From Rippkaea orientalis PCC 8801 (GTDB taxonomy: Bacteria; Cyanobacteriota; Cyanobacteriia; Cyanobacteriales; Microcystaceae), in assembly GCF_000021805.1 (NCBI RefSeq), contig NC_011726.1:2884097-2948096 (forward strand): a DNA stretch of 64,000 nucleotides. The letters are read 5' to 3'. Below are positions 35,411-44,256 of the stretch, piece after piece; the stretch's first letter is position 1, and each line of letters starts with the position of its first letter. Both the position numbers and the translations under genes were made by a program. The notes below the pieces were generated by a model, which worked only from the letters and a program-made list of their open reading frames with translations, was not told where the DNA came from and did not search any database.

Positions 35411-35953
35411 CTAAGCCAATAATAAATTGAAAAATGTCCTTAAGGAACATTGGTTGTGAGACTCTTTTCCATCAAGGGTTAGTTCTACTCTCCAACCGAT
35501 GACTTGTTGAGGCGATCGCCATAAGTCTAAATGGTTGACAGGGGGATCTGCGTAAAAACTTTTGTCCCCTTTACCTAATAAACTTGAACTCCAATGAGTA
35601 AAGTAATCATGACTAATGCGATAAATCGGGAAATTTCCCACTAACGGAACCCCCCAACCATCAAAAGCGATCAATGCTTCAATTTTACCTCCCATTAGTT
35701 GCCATCCCCAAGCTGCACTAATAGCACCTACTACTCCGGCACTAAAACTAATGATAATTAATTTAGGTAAAACTTGTCCTCGGTATTTTTGCTGTAAAAA
35801 TTCTAAAATATGCAATCCAGAATAAGCGGGATATTTATCGGTAGGAAAAATTACTACATTTTCTAAATTAATAGCTTGCTTGACTAATTCTTGTAGAAAA
35901 CTATCTGTTAATTTTGGATCATGTATCCCTGGACAAATTAGATAAATGATAAT
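35411..35953 (-). CDS. conserved protein of unknown function, start codon unclear
   Basis: The reading frame is open well beyond the internal TTG at 35815. It continues upstream as LICPGIHDPKLTDSFLQELV and VIFPTDKYPAYSGLHILEF, clearly part of the same protein, to a strong AGGAGG ribosome site at about 35957-35965. No ATG, GTG or TTG lies between them. The candidates are ATT at 35951-35953 or CTG at 35954-35956, giving about 180 residues. The middle holds an SFSAGVVGAISAAWGWQL segment resembling an alpha/beta-hydrolase nucleophile elbow. Either it uses a rare start codon or the start has mutated. Confidence 0.55.
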   Translation of the reverse strand: MIIYLICPGIHDPKLTDSFLQELVKQAINLENVVIFPTDKYPAYSGLHILEFLQQKYRGQVLPKLIIISFSAGVVGAISAAWGWQLMGGKIEALIAFDGWGVPLVGNFPIYRISHDYFTHWSSSLLGKGDKSFYADPPVNHLDLWRSPQQVIGWRVELTLDGKESHNQCSLRTFFNLLLA

Positions 35954-35985
35954 CAGTCCTCCTATGATTAATTAAAATACCTCAA

Positions 35986-36453
35986 TTAAATAGATTGAAG
36001 AAACTCATTAATTTCTTGTTCAAAATTCTGATAAACGATGAAAGCTTTATTCCCTAATTCAAGGACAGGAGTTGTTTCTAATTGATAAGCATAAATACTA
36101 CGAACAACATGACGAAATCTCCGAAATTCATCTAAGGCAAGTAGGGTTGATTGAGAAATAACCTTTTGACGCACATCAGGAAGATCAATACTCATTTGTT
36201 CAAGTAGTTGTTTATGCCAGTCCATTCCTGTTGGTTCCCGATAATCAATAAAACGAGCAACTATTTCAAAAATTCTTTCTAGACCTGTGTAGAAACTATG
36301 TAGACTTAGAGCAATAGCATTAATAATAGCTTCTTGATAAGTTTGAGAATCAGGGTTTTGTATCTGTTCAATAAAATGTTTGACTTTTGTAAGTATAGCA
36401 CAAATCGAGATTAATTCTTGTTGAATACGTTGCTTAATATCAGTTGTTTTCAA
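35986..36453 (-). CDS. HepT-like toxin (DUF86-related)
   Basis: 155 residues, all helical, of the HEPN class: LHSFYTGLERIFEIVARFID and RFRHVVRSIYAYQLE, the latter matching the RxxxxxxY-type HEPN RNase or AMPylation-acceptor motif. Its ATG overlaps the stop of the MNT gene by 4 bases. In HepT/MntA modules the nucleotidyltransferase neutralises HepT, in studied cases by AMPylating the tyrosine. Intact by length. Confidence 0.75.
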   Translation of the reverse strand: MKTTDIKQRIQQELISICAILTKVKHFIEQIQNPDSQTYQEAIINAIALSLHSFYTGLERIFEIVARFIDYREPTGMDWHKQLLEQMSIDLPDVRQKVISQSTLLALDEFRRFRHVVRSIYAYQLETTPVLELGNKAFIVYQNFEQEINEFLQSI

Positions 36454-36851
36454 AGTTCAATTCCTTGTTCAATAGCTTGACGAATATGAGGTTTAGCGGA
36501 TGATGCTTCTACTAAGTCGATATTAAACTCATGTCCCCGTTCAATAGCTGCTCCTGCTTTAAAGATAGCATGAGACGGAAGTCCCCAAACTGCTAAATCA
36601 ATATCTGAATGGGGAGATATTTCTTCAGGGTTCAACATCGAACCGAATAGGACAACTCGCTTAACTCCGAACTTTTGTTTAAGAAGATCAGCACTTTTTT
36701 TAGCAATTTCTAAACCTTTTTCTTGTCTTTGTTTCATCATTGCTAAAAACTCCGTACGCTTTGATCTGGCTTGCTGTACAGATTCAATAATTTCAGAACG
36801 TTTTTCTTGAGTAATTGGAGTCATAAAATTTTCAATAAGTGAGGAAATCAT
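36450..36851 (-). CDS. minimal nucleotidyltransferase antitoxin (MNT)
   Basis: 133 residues. A helical lead of about 60 residues and then a pol-beta-type nucleotidyltransferase core: VVLFGSMLNP (GS at 70-71) and HSDIDLAVWG with the metal-binding aspartates D83 and D85. First gene of the HepT/MNT pair. The first 10 residues may be extra, because ATG codons occur at 36851 and again at 36824. Confidence 0.8.
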   Translation of the reverse strand: MISSLIENFMTPITQEKRSEIIESVQQARSKRTEFLAMMKQRQEKGLEIAKKSADLLKQKFGVKRVVLFGSMLNPEEISPHSDIDLAVWGLPSHAIFKAGAAIERGHEFNIDLVEASSAKPHIRQAIEQGIEL

Positions 36852-36922
36852 TAGGGGAAACTCAAACCGAATTTATGGATTAATTGTTTCCCCTTTGAGC
36901 ATAGCATTTTAGAAGTTAATCA

Positions 36923-39361
36923 TTAACTCCGAAGTGTCACCTCAAATTGCTTAACTAAAGCGTTACGAATTTTGTCGTGTACGGGTTCTACATCACCATC
37001 GGTTAGGGTGCGATCGCTTGCACGATAGGCTAAACTAAAGGCTAAACTACGCTGTCCTGCGGGGACATTTTCCCCTTGATATTGATCAAATAATTCCACC
37101 TCTGTGAGTAAATTTCCCCCTGCTTTATTCATCACCTGAGTTAACTCGGCCACTGACACTTTTAAAGGTGCAAAAAAGGCGAGATCTCGTTCAACTGCGG
37201 GATAGGTTGAATAGGGACGTAAAATGGGGGTTATTAAGTCCTCTTTTGCCAAGGAAGCTAACAAAATATCAAAATTTAATGCAAAAACGTACACTGCATC
37301 CGGTAAGTCTTTTTCTTGACGTAATTGAGGGTGAAGCTGTCCAAAAATTCCTAAGCGTTCCTTCCCTACCCATAGCGATGCTGTTCGGCCAGGATGCAAC
37401 CGTTCATCGCTATTATCAGCTTGATAGGTCACAGCTAACCCTAACCGTCCAAAAACGCTTTCTAGGATACCTTTTGCTTCATACCACGTCATTGGAACAG
37501 ACTTTCCGCTACGAGTCCAGCGTCCTTGGGGGAAGACATCACCGCCAAAAATTCCCGCTATTTCGTCCCATTCCTGATCTTTTCCGTCAATAATACGGAA
37601 AATACGCCCAATTTCAAAGGCATTTAACGCTCCATTTCCTTGAGACTGGTTATAAACAAAGGAATCAATCAAACCATCGAGTAAATTGGTTCTTAACGCT
37701 GCATATTCAGCAAAAAGCGGGTTAGCCAAAACAATATCCGCTTTTTCGGGTTTAACTAAGGAATATTGCACCACTTCCGTTAATCCTACCCCACGGAAGA
37801 CTTCCCTCACCTTGCGTTGAACTTGGTACTCAAAAGACAGTCCTCCTGGTTCGCTTTTATCGGGGAGCTCATCGCAGAAATTGTCATAACCGTACAGACG
37901 AGCTACCTCTTCAATGAGGTCTATTTCCCGTTCTAAGTCCCGATAGCGGTAGGAAGGAACGGAAACCCTCCATACCTTATTTGTCCCTTCTACAAGGGTT
38001 AAATGGCATCCTAAATCGGTTAAAATGCGTTCGACATCGGTTGCTGCAATTTGGGTAATTGTCCCCTCTTTTTCGATGGGACCTAAAACCTGATGTACCC
38101 GTTCTAATCGTAGGATAATGGATTCTGTAGACAAATCGGGGCGATTATCGGCAATAACCTGAGTAACAGCCGTTCCTCCTGCTAATTCACAAATTAGGGC
38201 GATCGCACGACGACAGGCTATTTCTAATGCAGATTGATTAACTCCCCGTTCATACCTTGCTGAGGACTCGCTACGCAGACTCTGGGCACGGGAGGAACGA
38301 CGAATAGTCACTTGATCGAATAAAGCAGCTTCTAGGACAATATTTTGTGTATTTTCGTCTACTTCTGTTTCTTGTCCCCCCATGACTCCCGCTAAAGCGA
38401 CGGGATGATCATTCGCAGTAATCAGCAAATTGACGGGTTTTAGAGTTCTTTCTTGATCATCAAGGGTTTTTAGGGTTTCTGTATCCTTAGCAAAGCGGAT
38501 TCCTAACGTTAACGGTTGATTTTTAGCAATAACTTGTAATTTCTCCCGATCAAACGCATGGAGAGGTTGTCCCCATTCGAGAAGAACAAGGTTAGTAACG
38601 TCTACCACGTTGTTGATGGGACGGACTCCTGCTGCTTGGAGTCTGCGTTGCAACCATTCGGGAGAAGGTGCAATTTTCACGTTTTCGATAACGGTTCCCA
38701 GATACGCAGGACAAGCGTTACCGTCTTCTACAGTCACATTTAAACGATAGGAGGACGTTTCAGGTAAGGATAAGTCAGGAGGTTGGGGTAAGCTTAATTT
38801 TCCTCCCGTTAACGCTGCAACTTCCCGCGCTACCCCTACCATACTCAACGCATCCGCGCGGTTTGCGGTGGGACTGATATCGAGGATGACATCATCAAGT
38901 CCGAGGAAAGGACGGGCATCCGCGCCTAATTTTAGGCTATTATCATCAAAAATATGGATTCCTGCCGATTCTTTAGCGAGTCCCACTTCAGCAAGGGAAC
39001 AGATCATCCCTTCCGAGGGAACTCCTCGCAGTTTAGCGGGTTTGATTTTTAGATCAATTTGGGGTAAATACGTCCCTAAAGTGGCTACAGCGACAAAAAT
39101 ATCTGATCTCGCGTTGGGGGCTCCACAGACGATGTTTAGAGGGGTTTCCTTGCCGATATCGACCTGACAGACACTCAATTTGTCTGCGTTGGGGTGGGGT
39201 TGGCGATCGATGATTTTTCCAATAAGTACGCCATCAGCCCACTGACGGCGATCTTCTATTTCTTCGACTTCTATCCCTGCTACGGTTAATATCTCTGCTA
39301 AGGTTTCGGGGGGGAGGGTGACGTTAACCAGTTCCTGCAACCAGTTGACCGATATCTTCAT
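36923..39361 (-). CDS. pheT: phenylalanine-tRNA ligase beta subunit
   Basis: 812 residues, normal for bacterial PheT. Domains in order: EMAP-like tRNA-binding domain (about 40-150; [20 protein letters not shown]), B3/4 editing domain (about 210-390; [21 protein letters not shown]), B5 domain (about 415-500), synthetase-like core (about 500-690; [17 protein letters not shown]) and the C-terminal FDX-ACB anticodon-binding domain (about 715-812). Essential, forms an alpha2beta2 enzyme with PheS. pheS is not in the window, so the two are split, as is common in cyanobacteria. Confidence 0.97.
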   Translation of the reverse strand: MKISVNWLQELVNVTLPPETLAEILTVAGIEVEEIEDRRQWADGVLIGKIIDRQPHPNADKLSVCQVDIGKETPLNIVCGAPNARSDIFVAVATLGTYLPQIDLKIKPAKLRGVPSEGMICSLAEVGLAKESAGIHIFDDNSLKLGADARPFLGLDDVILDISPTANRADALSMVGVAREVAALTGGKLSLPQPPDLSLPETSSYRLNVTVEDGNACPAYLGTVIENVKIAPSPEWLQRRLQAAGVRPINNVVDVTNLVLLEWGQPLHAFDREKLQVIAKNQPLTLGIRFAKDTETLKTLDDQERTLKPVNLLITANDHPVALAGVMGGQETEVDENTQNIVLEAALFDQVTIRRSSRAQSLRSESSARYERGVNQSALEIACRRAIALICELAGGTAVTQVIADNRPDLSTESIILRLERVHQVLGPIEKEGTITQIAATDVERILTDLGCHLTLVEGTNKVWRVSVPSYRYRDLEREIDLIEEVARLYGYDNFCDELPDKSEPGGLSFEYQVQRKVREVFRGVGLTEVVQYSLVKPEKADIVLANPLFAEYAALRTNLLDGLIDSFVYNQSQGNGALNAFEIGRIFRIIDGKDQEWDEIAGIFGGDVFPQGRWTRSGKSVPMTWYEAKGILESVFGRLGLAVTYQADNSDERLHPGRTASLWVGKERLGIFGQLHPQLRQEKDLPDAVYVFALNFDILLASLAKEDLITPILRPYSTYPAVERDLAFFAPLKVSVAELTQVMNKAGGNLLTEVELFDQYQGENVPAGQRSLAFSLAYRASDRTLTDGDVEPVHDKIRNALVKQFEVTLRS

Positions 39362-39429
39362 ACGTTTTTCTGCGATCGTGACCAGTTATTAGTTTACCTT
39401 TCTTGTGTTCTCCGTTGTCTGCTCATATT

Positions 39430-39494
39430 GTAGGGTGCGCAAATAGCGATAATTTATTGGGAAAACCTTAAATTGTCGAATTTGCTCACCCTAC
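39430..39494. repeat. REP-like palindromic repeat, family 1
   Basis: GTAGGGTGCGCAAA at one end and TTTGCTCACCCTAC at the other are inverted arms around about 37 bases. Same design and similar interior (GATAATTTATTGGGAAAAC) as the copies at 40014 and 40130. Confidence 0.7.
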
Positions 39495-39512
39495 CCCTAA
39501 AGACATGATTTT

Positions 39513-39935
39513 TTATAATTGGATATATTGAATTCGAGAAGACTCATCACTTTTGTCATAAAAACAAATCGTTTTAATTACGTTATCTTCTTTCCTTTCA
39601 ATTACATTACCCTTAAAGTTATAAATTTTCTCCGCTAACCCTATAATAGGACTTGAAGCTTTAACACTTTTTTCAAGATCAGGTTCTCTTGAAATTTCCC
39701 ATTGTGAGTTCTTATCAAATAAGAAGAATTTACAATTTATAAGTTTATAATGATCTTTTTTGATTTTTTCTAGACGTTTTTTTAGCATTCCATTGCCATC
39801 TTCTAGAATTTTATCACATAAAGATTTATCAAAAAAAATATTTTTATTCGTATATTCATGATTAATTAGCTGAGCTTGATTATTTAGACTATCCCATAAA
39901 AATTCAATGTTCATCATTATTAACTTCTCCATCAT
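39513..39935 (-). CDS. hypothetical protein
   Basis: 140 residues from 39935, or 133 from the ATG at 39914 (NIEFLWDSLNNQAQLINHEY). Charged, lysine-rich, no membrane segment; no family recognised. High A/T content and isolation between pheT and a repeat cluster suggest an accessory gene. The frame is fairly long for this base composition and has a protein-like pattern, so it is probably real. Confidence 0.5.
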   Translation of the reverse strand: MMEKLIMMNIEFLWDSLNNQAQLINHEYTNKNIFFDKSLCDKILEDGNGMLKKRLEKIKKDHYKLINCKFFLFDKNSQWEISREPDLEKSVKASSPIIGLAEKIYNFKGNVIERKEDNVIKTICFYDKSDESSRIQYIQL

Positions 39936-40013
39936 TTTATAATTGGTTCACACTATTAACAATTTATTGTAATAATGATAAGTATGCTAGTAGCAATTGC
40001 CGTACTAAAGCTT

Positions 40014-40077
40014 GTACGGTGGGCAAAAACGAATAAGTCTTTGGGAAAATGTAAATTACTAGGTTTGCCCACCCTAC
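40014..40077. repeat. REP-like palindromic repeat, family 1
   Basis: GTACGGTGGGCAAA ... TTTGCCCACCCTAC arms around a 36-base interior. About 190 bases from the RAYT gene that follows. Confidence 0.75.
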
Positions 40078-40129
40078 CCCTTATGAGATAACGTTAAATT
40101 GTCAAATTTTTCCACTATAAGTTGAGCTT

Positions 40130-40193
40130 GTAGGGTGGGCAAATAGTGATAATTCCTAGGGAAAATGTAAATTACTAAGTTTGCCCACCCTAC
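40130..40193. repeat. REP-like palindromic repeat, family 1
   Basis: GTAGGGTGGGCAAA (40130-40143) and TTTGCCCACCCTAC (40180-40193) are perfectly complementary 14-base arms. The interior GGGAAAATGTAAATTACTA is shared with the copy at 40014. A degenerate third copy seems to follow up to 40265. Confidence 0.8.
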
Positions 40194-40265
40194 CCATTAC
40201 GAGGTTCGTAAATGGGAATAATTTATTGATAAAACGTTGAATCATCAACATTTTATCACTATAAG

Positions 40266-40841
40266 CTATTCTCCTACTTGATTTTCTAAGTCTCTAAAAT
40301 CTGGAATTTGGGGTGAATTTTCCCCACAGCAACACCCCCAGTCTGGTTGATAATTGCCTTGATCAACCCATTTATGGAAACTCGAATACTCCCACAAATG
40401 AGGACAAGAAACCAAACCATGTTTAACAGGATTATAGTGAATATAATCTAAATGTTTTTGTAAATCATCGTCATTACGAATAGTATGTTCCCAAAAGCGA
40501 CGTTGCCAAATATTACTTTCTCGATGTTTACGACGAGAAGCAGAAATATCAACAGATAATAATCTTTTTTTCTGTAAAGATCGCGTAAATAACACCTTCA
40601 ACCGAGACACTCGTTGAGAATAATTAGAGTCATCTGGTGGTAACGACCAAATAAAATGAAGATGATCAGGTAAAATAACTGCTGCGGTGATTTCAAATGG
40701 GTTTTCTGTTCGCATTTTTGCGATCGCTTTTCGTAAAAGAGAGACGTTCTCGGCCTTTGAAAAAAGAGGAAGACGGTGATAAGTTACCAGCGTCAGAAAA
40801 AATACCCCTCCTGGTAAATAAGAACGACGATAGTTCGACAT
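40266..40841 (-). CDS. REP-associated tyrosine transposase (RAYT), Y1_Tnp family
   Basis: 191 residues. HUH motif LPDHLHFIW (H60 and H62) of Y1 transposases, start YRRSYLPGGVFFLTLVTYHR and the RAYT C-terminal pattern IWQRRFWEHTIRNDDDLQKH, then YIHYNPVKHGLV. RAYTs are domesticated IS200/IS605-type enzymes that recognise and cut REP palindromes. Two full palindromes lie just downstream (40014 and 40130) and a half copy lies upstream (40884), so this looks like a RAYT with its cognate repeats. No IS200 ends of the ordinary kind were found. Confidence 0.87.
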   Translation of the reverse strand: MSNYRRSYLPGGVFFLTLVTYHRLPLFSKAENVSLLRKAIAKMRTENPFEITAAVILPDHLHFIWSLPPDDSNYSQRVSRLKVLFTRSLQKKRLLSVDISASRRKHRESNIWQRRFWEHTIRNDDDLQKHLDYIHYNPVKHGLVSCPHLWEYSSFHKWVDQGNYQPDWGCCCGENSPQIPDFRDLENQVGE

Positions 40842-40883
40842 ATATTCAATAAATAAGATTTTAGTTTAATGTCTATTCTAAAT

Positions 40884-40894
40884 CGGGTGGGCAA
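40884..40894. repeat. half copy of REP family 1
   Basis: CGGGTGGGCAAATACAGATA begins here and resembles the left arm and interior of the family 1 repeat, but the right arm is missing. It flanks the 5' side of the RAYT gene. Confidence 0.5.
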
Positions 40895-40926
40895 ATACAG
40901 ATAATTGGCAGGAATTTTTGTAATTA

Positions 40927-42033
40927 TTATTGCCATTTACTACAATCTGGAGACTCTTTAGGATCAGACGCTTTATCATTCTTAATCTCTTGAATCTTTG
41001 CCTCGTTTGATTGTTGATTTTCAACTATCCATTCGTTTTTTTCTTGATCATATTTTCTTTGTGCAAATATTGCTTTATCCCAGTTACAAGAAGATTTTAT
41101 TTGTTTATTTTTTAAATTAGAAGGATTATATATAGAGACTTCATTGAAGTTAGATCCATCAAACTTAGATTTTTCAAAATCAACTCGATCAAAAACAACT
41201 CCTTCAAAGTTAGATCCATCAAAATTACTTTTTTTAAGATTACAACCATAAAAATCAGCTTTCTCAAAATTAGAACTATTGAAATTACATCCTTCAAAAA
41301 AACATTCAGTAAAATTAGCTTTGTAGAAAGAAGCTTTATCAAAATAAAGTCCTTTAAAGTTACATCTATAAAAAGTAACTCTATCAAAATTAGCTGCATT
41401 AAATTTTATTTCAAAAAAATCAATATTGCTAAAAGCAGCATTACAAAAATCTAAATTATAATCACTAGATTTTTTTTCAAGAGTCTGTCTTTGAATAACT
41501 TTTAATGTGGTGTAAATTTCTAGTATTGTTAATTGAGTATGTGAATTTATCCGTAAAAAAGAGGTTAAAACTCCTATCACTATCGAGTGGTATATATCTG
41601 AATCTTTGGCAATTTGTTCTAGAGAATAAATTGCACCTAATCGAGTTTGTATTTTATCGCTCCCTAATTGTTCAACAGCTTTAGAAAATCGTTCTGTAAC
41701 AAGTCTATCTTCAGCAAGTTTAGCATTTCTATTAGCAGCCTCAGCATTTTTATTAGCAATCTTAGTATTCTCAGTTGCATTTTTAAAATTTAAGAATAAG
41801 ACAATACCACCTGCAATTGTTCCTATTGTTCCCCATGCGGTAACTACTACTTTAGCGACTTCTAAAGAACTATTAAATTTTTCTTTGTTTTTGTATAAAG
41901 GATTGTTATGAAAAATCTGCCAATCAAAATAAAGAGGGCTAAAAACATATATTACTGATACTACGAAAAATATTAAGACAATTAATAATACTATTGAAGT
42001 AAGTAAATTACTGCGAGTTTTAATAATATTCAT
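40927..42033 (-). CDS. membrane-anchored pentapeptide-repeat protein
   Basis: 368 residues. Two membrane helices (about 12-33 and 65-85), then a helical Asn/Ala-rich segment (NKNAEAANRNAKLAEDRL, about 95-115), a helical domain (RLGAIYSLEQIAKDSD), and about 20 pentapeptide units of the A(N/D)FxxxxF type (about 195-300; for example FYKANFTECFFEG, FNSSNFEKADFYG), which form a right-handed beta helix. This layout is widespread in cyanobacteria with no known function. The N-terminal helices would place the helix at a membrane. Confidence 0.85.
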   Translation of the reverse strand: MNIIKTRSNLLTSIVLLIVLIFFVVSVIYVFSPLYFDWQIFHNNPLYKNKEKFNSSLEVAKVVVTAWGTIGTIAGGIVLFLNFKNATENTKIANKNAEAANRNAKLAEDRLVTERFSKAVEQLGSDKIQTRLGAIYSLEQIAKDSDIYHSIVIGVLTSFLRINSHTQLTILEIYTTLKVIQRQTLEKKSSDYNLDFCNAAFSNIDFFEIKFNAANFDRVTFYRCNFKGLYFDKASFYKANFTECFFEGCNFNSSNFEKADFYGCNLKKSNFDGSNFEGVVFDRVDFEKSKFDGSNFNEVSIYNPSNLKNKQIKSSCNWDKAIFAQRKYDQEKNEWIVENQQSNEAKIQEIKNDKASDPKESPDCSKWQ

Positions 42034-42153
42034 GATAAAAATTAGCCAAAGCAGTCAAAAATATTTTTTAACCTTACTAAATATAACAAACTTACTCAAA
42101 AGCGTCCATTAGCGATCTTGCTGATCCCTCCTAAATTGCTTCTGTCTTGTATA

Positions 42154-42193
42154 ATAGTACAAAAATATCTTGCACTAGGGTTTTTTGTACTAT
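42154..42193. promoter_or_regulatory. inverted repeat upstream of the DUF6888/DUF6887-like pair
   Basis: ATAGTACAAAAA (42154-42165) pairs with TTTTTTGTACTAT (42181-42193) around TATCTTGCACTAGGG. It lies about 75 bases before the gene pair and could be an operator for an autoregulated pair, or a hairpin in the transcript. Confidence 0.4.
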
Positions 42194-42266
42194 AGTTTGG
42201 GGCGATCGCAGTTTGAGGATGGGAGGTGAGATACTATAACAAGGAGCTTTAATATTTTTAGATCCA

Positions 42267-42455
42267 ATGAATCCCACGAATGAGCAAGCTCAAGGACTTT
42301 ACCGATTATGTTATCGTTTAACTAATGCTATTTACCCTCAATGGCAATATCGGAATATAGAACTGGTCAGAATTGATGAAAGAACGGGTAATTTATATGT
42401 CTTAGCAGGGGAATTAGATTTTGAGATTAAACCCAGTGGAGGAGATGAACCATGA
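42267..42455 (+). CDS. small protein, DUF6888-like
   Basis: 62 residues: a helical start (NEQAQGLYRLCYRLTNAIYP) and a beta-rich end (NIELVRIDERTGNLYVLAG). Its stop overlaps the start of the next small gene by 4 bases (ATGA), as in toxin-antitoxin pairs. I associate this pair with DUF6888/DUF6887 of cyanobacteria. Whether it is a toxin-antitoxin system is inference only. Preceded by a purine-rich ribosome site (AGGAGC). Confidence 0.65.
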   Translation: MNPTNEQAQGLYRLCYRLTNAIYPQWQYRNIELVRIDERTGNLYVLAGELDFEIKPSGGDEP

Positions 42456-42643
42456 AACCGATTAATTATAATAGTCTCAGCTTAGAAGAACTCAGACAAT
42501 ATGTATTAACTCATCGAGAAGACACCAATGCTTTTTATACTTATATTGATCGTTCTAAAGCAGATGGAAAAATGATCACTGTAAATTTAGAAGATAGTTA
42601 TTGGGAAGAAAAAATAACCACTAAAATACAAGAAAATCAATAA
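42452..42643 (+). CDS. small protein, DUF6887-like
   Basis: 63 residues (INYNSLSLEELRQYVLTHRE, then DTNAFYTYIDRSKADGKMIT). The LSLEELRQYVLxHRxD helix is common in small cyanobacterial proteins annotated DUF6887. Translationally coupled to the preceding DUF6888-like gene; it ends one base before the convergent thiL stop. Possible antitoxin or partner. Confidence 0.65.
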   Translation: MKPINYNSLSLEELRQYVLTHREDTNAFYTYIDRSKADGKMITVNLEDSYWEEKITTKIQENQ

Positions 42644-43684
42644 TTAATCTAAATCATGACTAATGTCACTGACCGATGTAAAATGTTGAAACCCTTGAGT
42701 TAAACTTAATTCTTGTTGGGAATATTTCCCATTACTATCGATTAAAATAACCCTCGGTTCTGTTGTAATTTCTCCAATAATATTAGCCCCATTTCCTAAC
42801 CGTTCGACTAAGGTTTTAGCTAAGTCAAACGGTAGACATAACACTAATTCAAAATCTTCTCCCCCATACAACCCCCACTGTAGGGCTTGTTCAGGGGATA
42901 CTAAAGCCAATAAACTAGGAGGAAGAGAAATCTGCGATCGCTCAATTTTTGCCCCCACCCCACTCATACGGCAAATTTGCACCACGGCATCCCCTAACCC
43001 ATCGCTACTATCCATCCCTGCTACTTCAGTCGTCCCGACTATTTCCCAAAGGTGAGGTAGAACATCTAAACGAGGTTGAGGACGTTGATGGGTTTCAATT
43101 AAGGCTTGTTGTTCAGTGATGGTCAAATGATCCCCTAATTGGGGGTTTAATAGCAATTCTAGACCTCCCCGTGACCCCCCATGAGTTCCTGTGACAACTA
43201 TCGCGTGGCCGGGTTGAGCAGAAGAACGACGGATGATCCGGTGGGGCAAAACCGTCCCAAACGCGGTAATACTGACGGTAATAGTAGGAGAACGACAAAT
43301 ATCTCCCCCAACAATGGGAGTGTCATAGCATTGCAAACAGTCATTTAACCCTTGATATAGCGTTTCTACCCAATTAACCGGGACTTCTCCAGGTAAAGCT
43401 AATCCTACCGTAATTCCAATCGGGTTTGCTCCCATTGCTGCTAAATCGGATAAATTGGCTGCGGCGGCACGCCATCCTACGGTTGCGGGGGGAGTAGTGC
43501 GATCGCTAAAATGAACGCCATCGACTAAAACATCAGTTGTTACGACCAGTTTTTGGGCAGGGTCTACAGATAAAATGGCTCCATCATCCCCGATGATATC
43601 CCTAGGACAAAATGACTGAAGTTTTTTTAATAATCCTTGTTCCCCAATGTCTCTTACGGTTTGGTAAAGTTCACTCATAATCAC
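42644..43684 (-). CDS. thiL: thiamine-monophosphate kinase
   Basis: Last step of thiamine diphosphate synthesis: phosphorylates thiamine phosphate with ATP. 346 residues, PurM-like fold. The N-terminal metal/ATP site DDGAILSVDPAQKLVVTTD with VLVDGVHFS, LSDLAAMGANPIGITVGLAL, the GGDICRSP loop and MDSSDGLGDAVVQICRMSG are typical ThiL motifs. Start ATG at 43684 or 43678. Single gene, convergent with the DUF6887-like gene. Confidence 0.95.
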   Translation of the reverse strand: MIMSELYQTVRDIGEQGLLKKLQSFCPRDIIGDDGAILSVDPAQKLVVTTDVLVDGVHFSDRTTPPATVGWRAAAANLSDLAAMGANPIGITVGLALPGEVPVNWVETLYQGLNDCLQCYDTPIVGGDICRSPTITVSITAFGTVLPHRIIRRSSAQPGHAIVVTGTHGGSRGGLELLLNPQLGDHLTITEQQALIETHQRPQPRLDVLPHLWEIVGTTEVAGMDSSDGLGDAVVQICRMSGVGAKIERSQISLPPSLLALVSPEQALQWGLYGGEDFELVLCLPFDLAKTLVERLGNGANIIGEITTEPRVILIDSNGKYSQQELSLTQGFQHFTSVSDISHDLD

Positions 43685-43772
43685 TCATTTAGGAAAGGAT
43701 TAACTTGTCATTATGATACCCAAAAAACTAACACAATTCAGTCTACAGGAGTTGTGAATCCGTCTTCATGAT

Positions 43773-44051
43773 TTAATAATATAACCGATTTTCAAAAAAG
43801 ACTTCACAACAGATAGGAGTCACTCCCCTTAGTCCTAAACTTTCCAAATAAGCGATCCAAGCTTCTGGGGTATCCTCAATGGGTAAAAGTCCCAAAACTC
43901 TAGCTACATCAGCTACCCAAGGAACAGTAGAAATACAATAGCCTTGCCAATTAACATTGAGTGATAACCAGTCTGGCAGACTCTTTTCATCAAAGTTTCT
44001 AGATTCTTTATAATCCGCTTGGAAACAATAAATTTGACCTTTCTTTGTCAT
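43773..44051 (-). CDS. hypothetical protein, 92 residues
   Basis: A soluble 92-residue protein with a tryptophan-rich middle (LPDWLSLNVNWQGYCISTVP) and a helical segment (TPEAWIAYLESLGLRGVTP). No family recognised; the pattern looks like a real conserved cyanobacterial protein. Upstream of the DUF389 gene in divergent orientation, about 205 bases apart. Confidence 0.6.
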   Translation of the reverse strand: MTKKGQIYCFQADYKESRNFDEKSLPDWLSLNVNWQGYCISTVPWVADVARVLGLLPIEDTPEAWIAYLESLGLRGVTPICCEVFFENRLYY

Positions 44052-44256
44052 GATTTCCTGAAATAATTCTCCTTGTTCAACACTTACGTTATAGGTTATT
44101 AAGCAAGCTAGATTACTAATACTATATAAGCTAACTGACTATTCAATAAATATTTTTAGATTTTTTTTGAGAAGTTTAACGATTTTATGAATTGACAGTT
44201 ATGCTAAATAATTAACGTCTCATCACATTGAGCTAGAGACGATTTGAGTTAACCTA

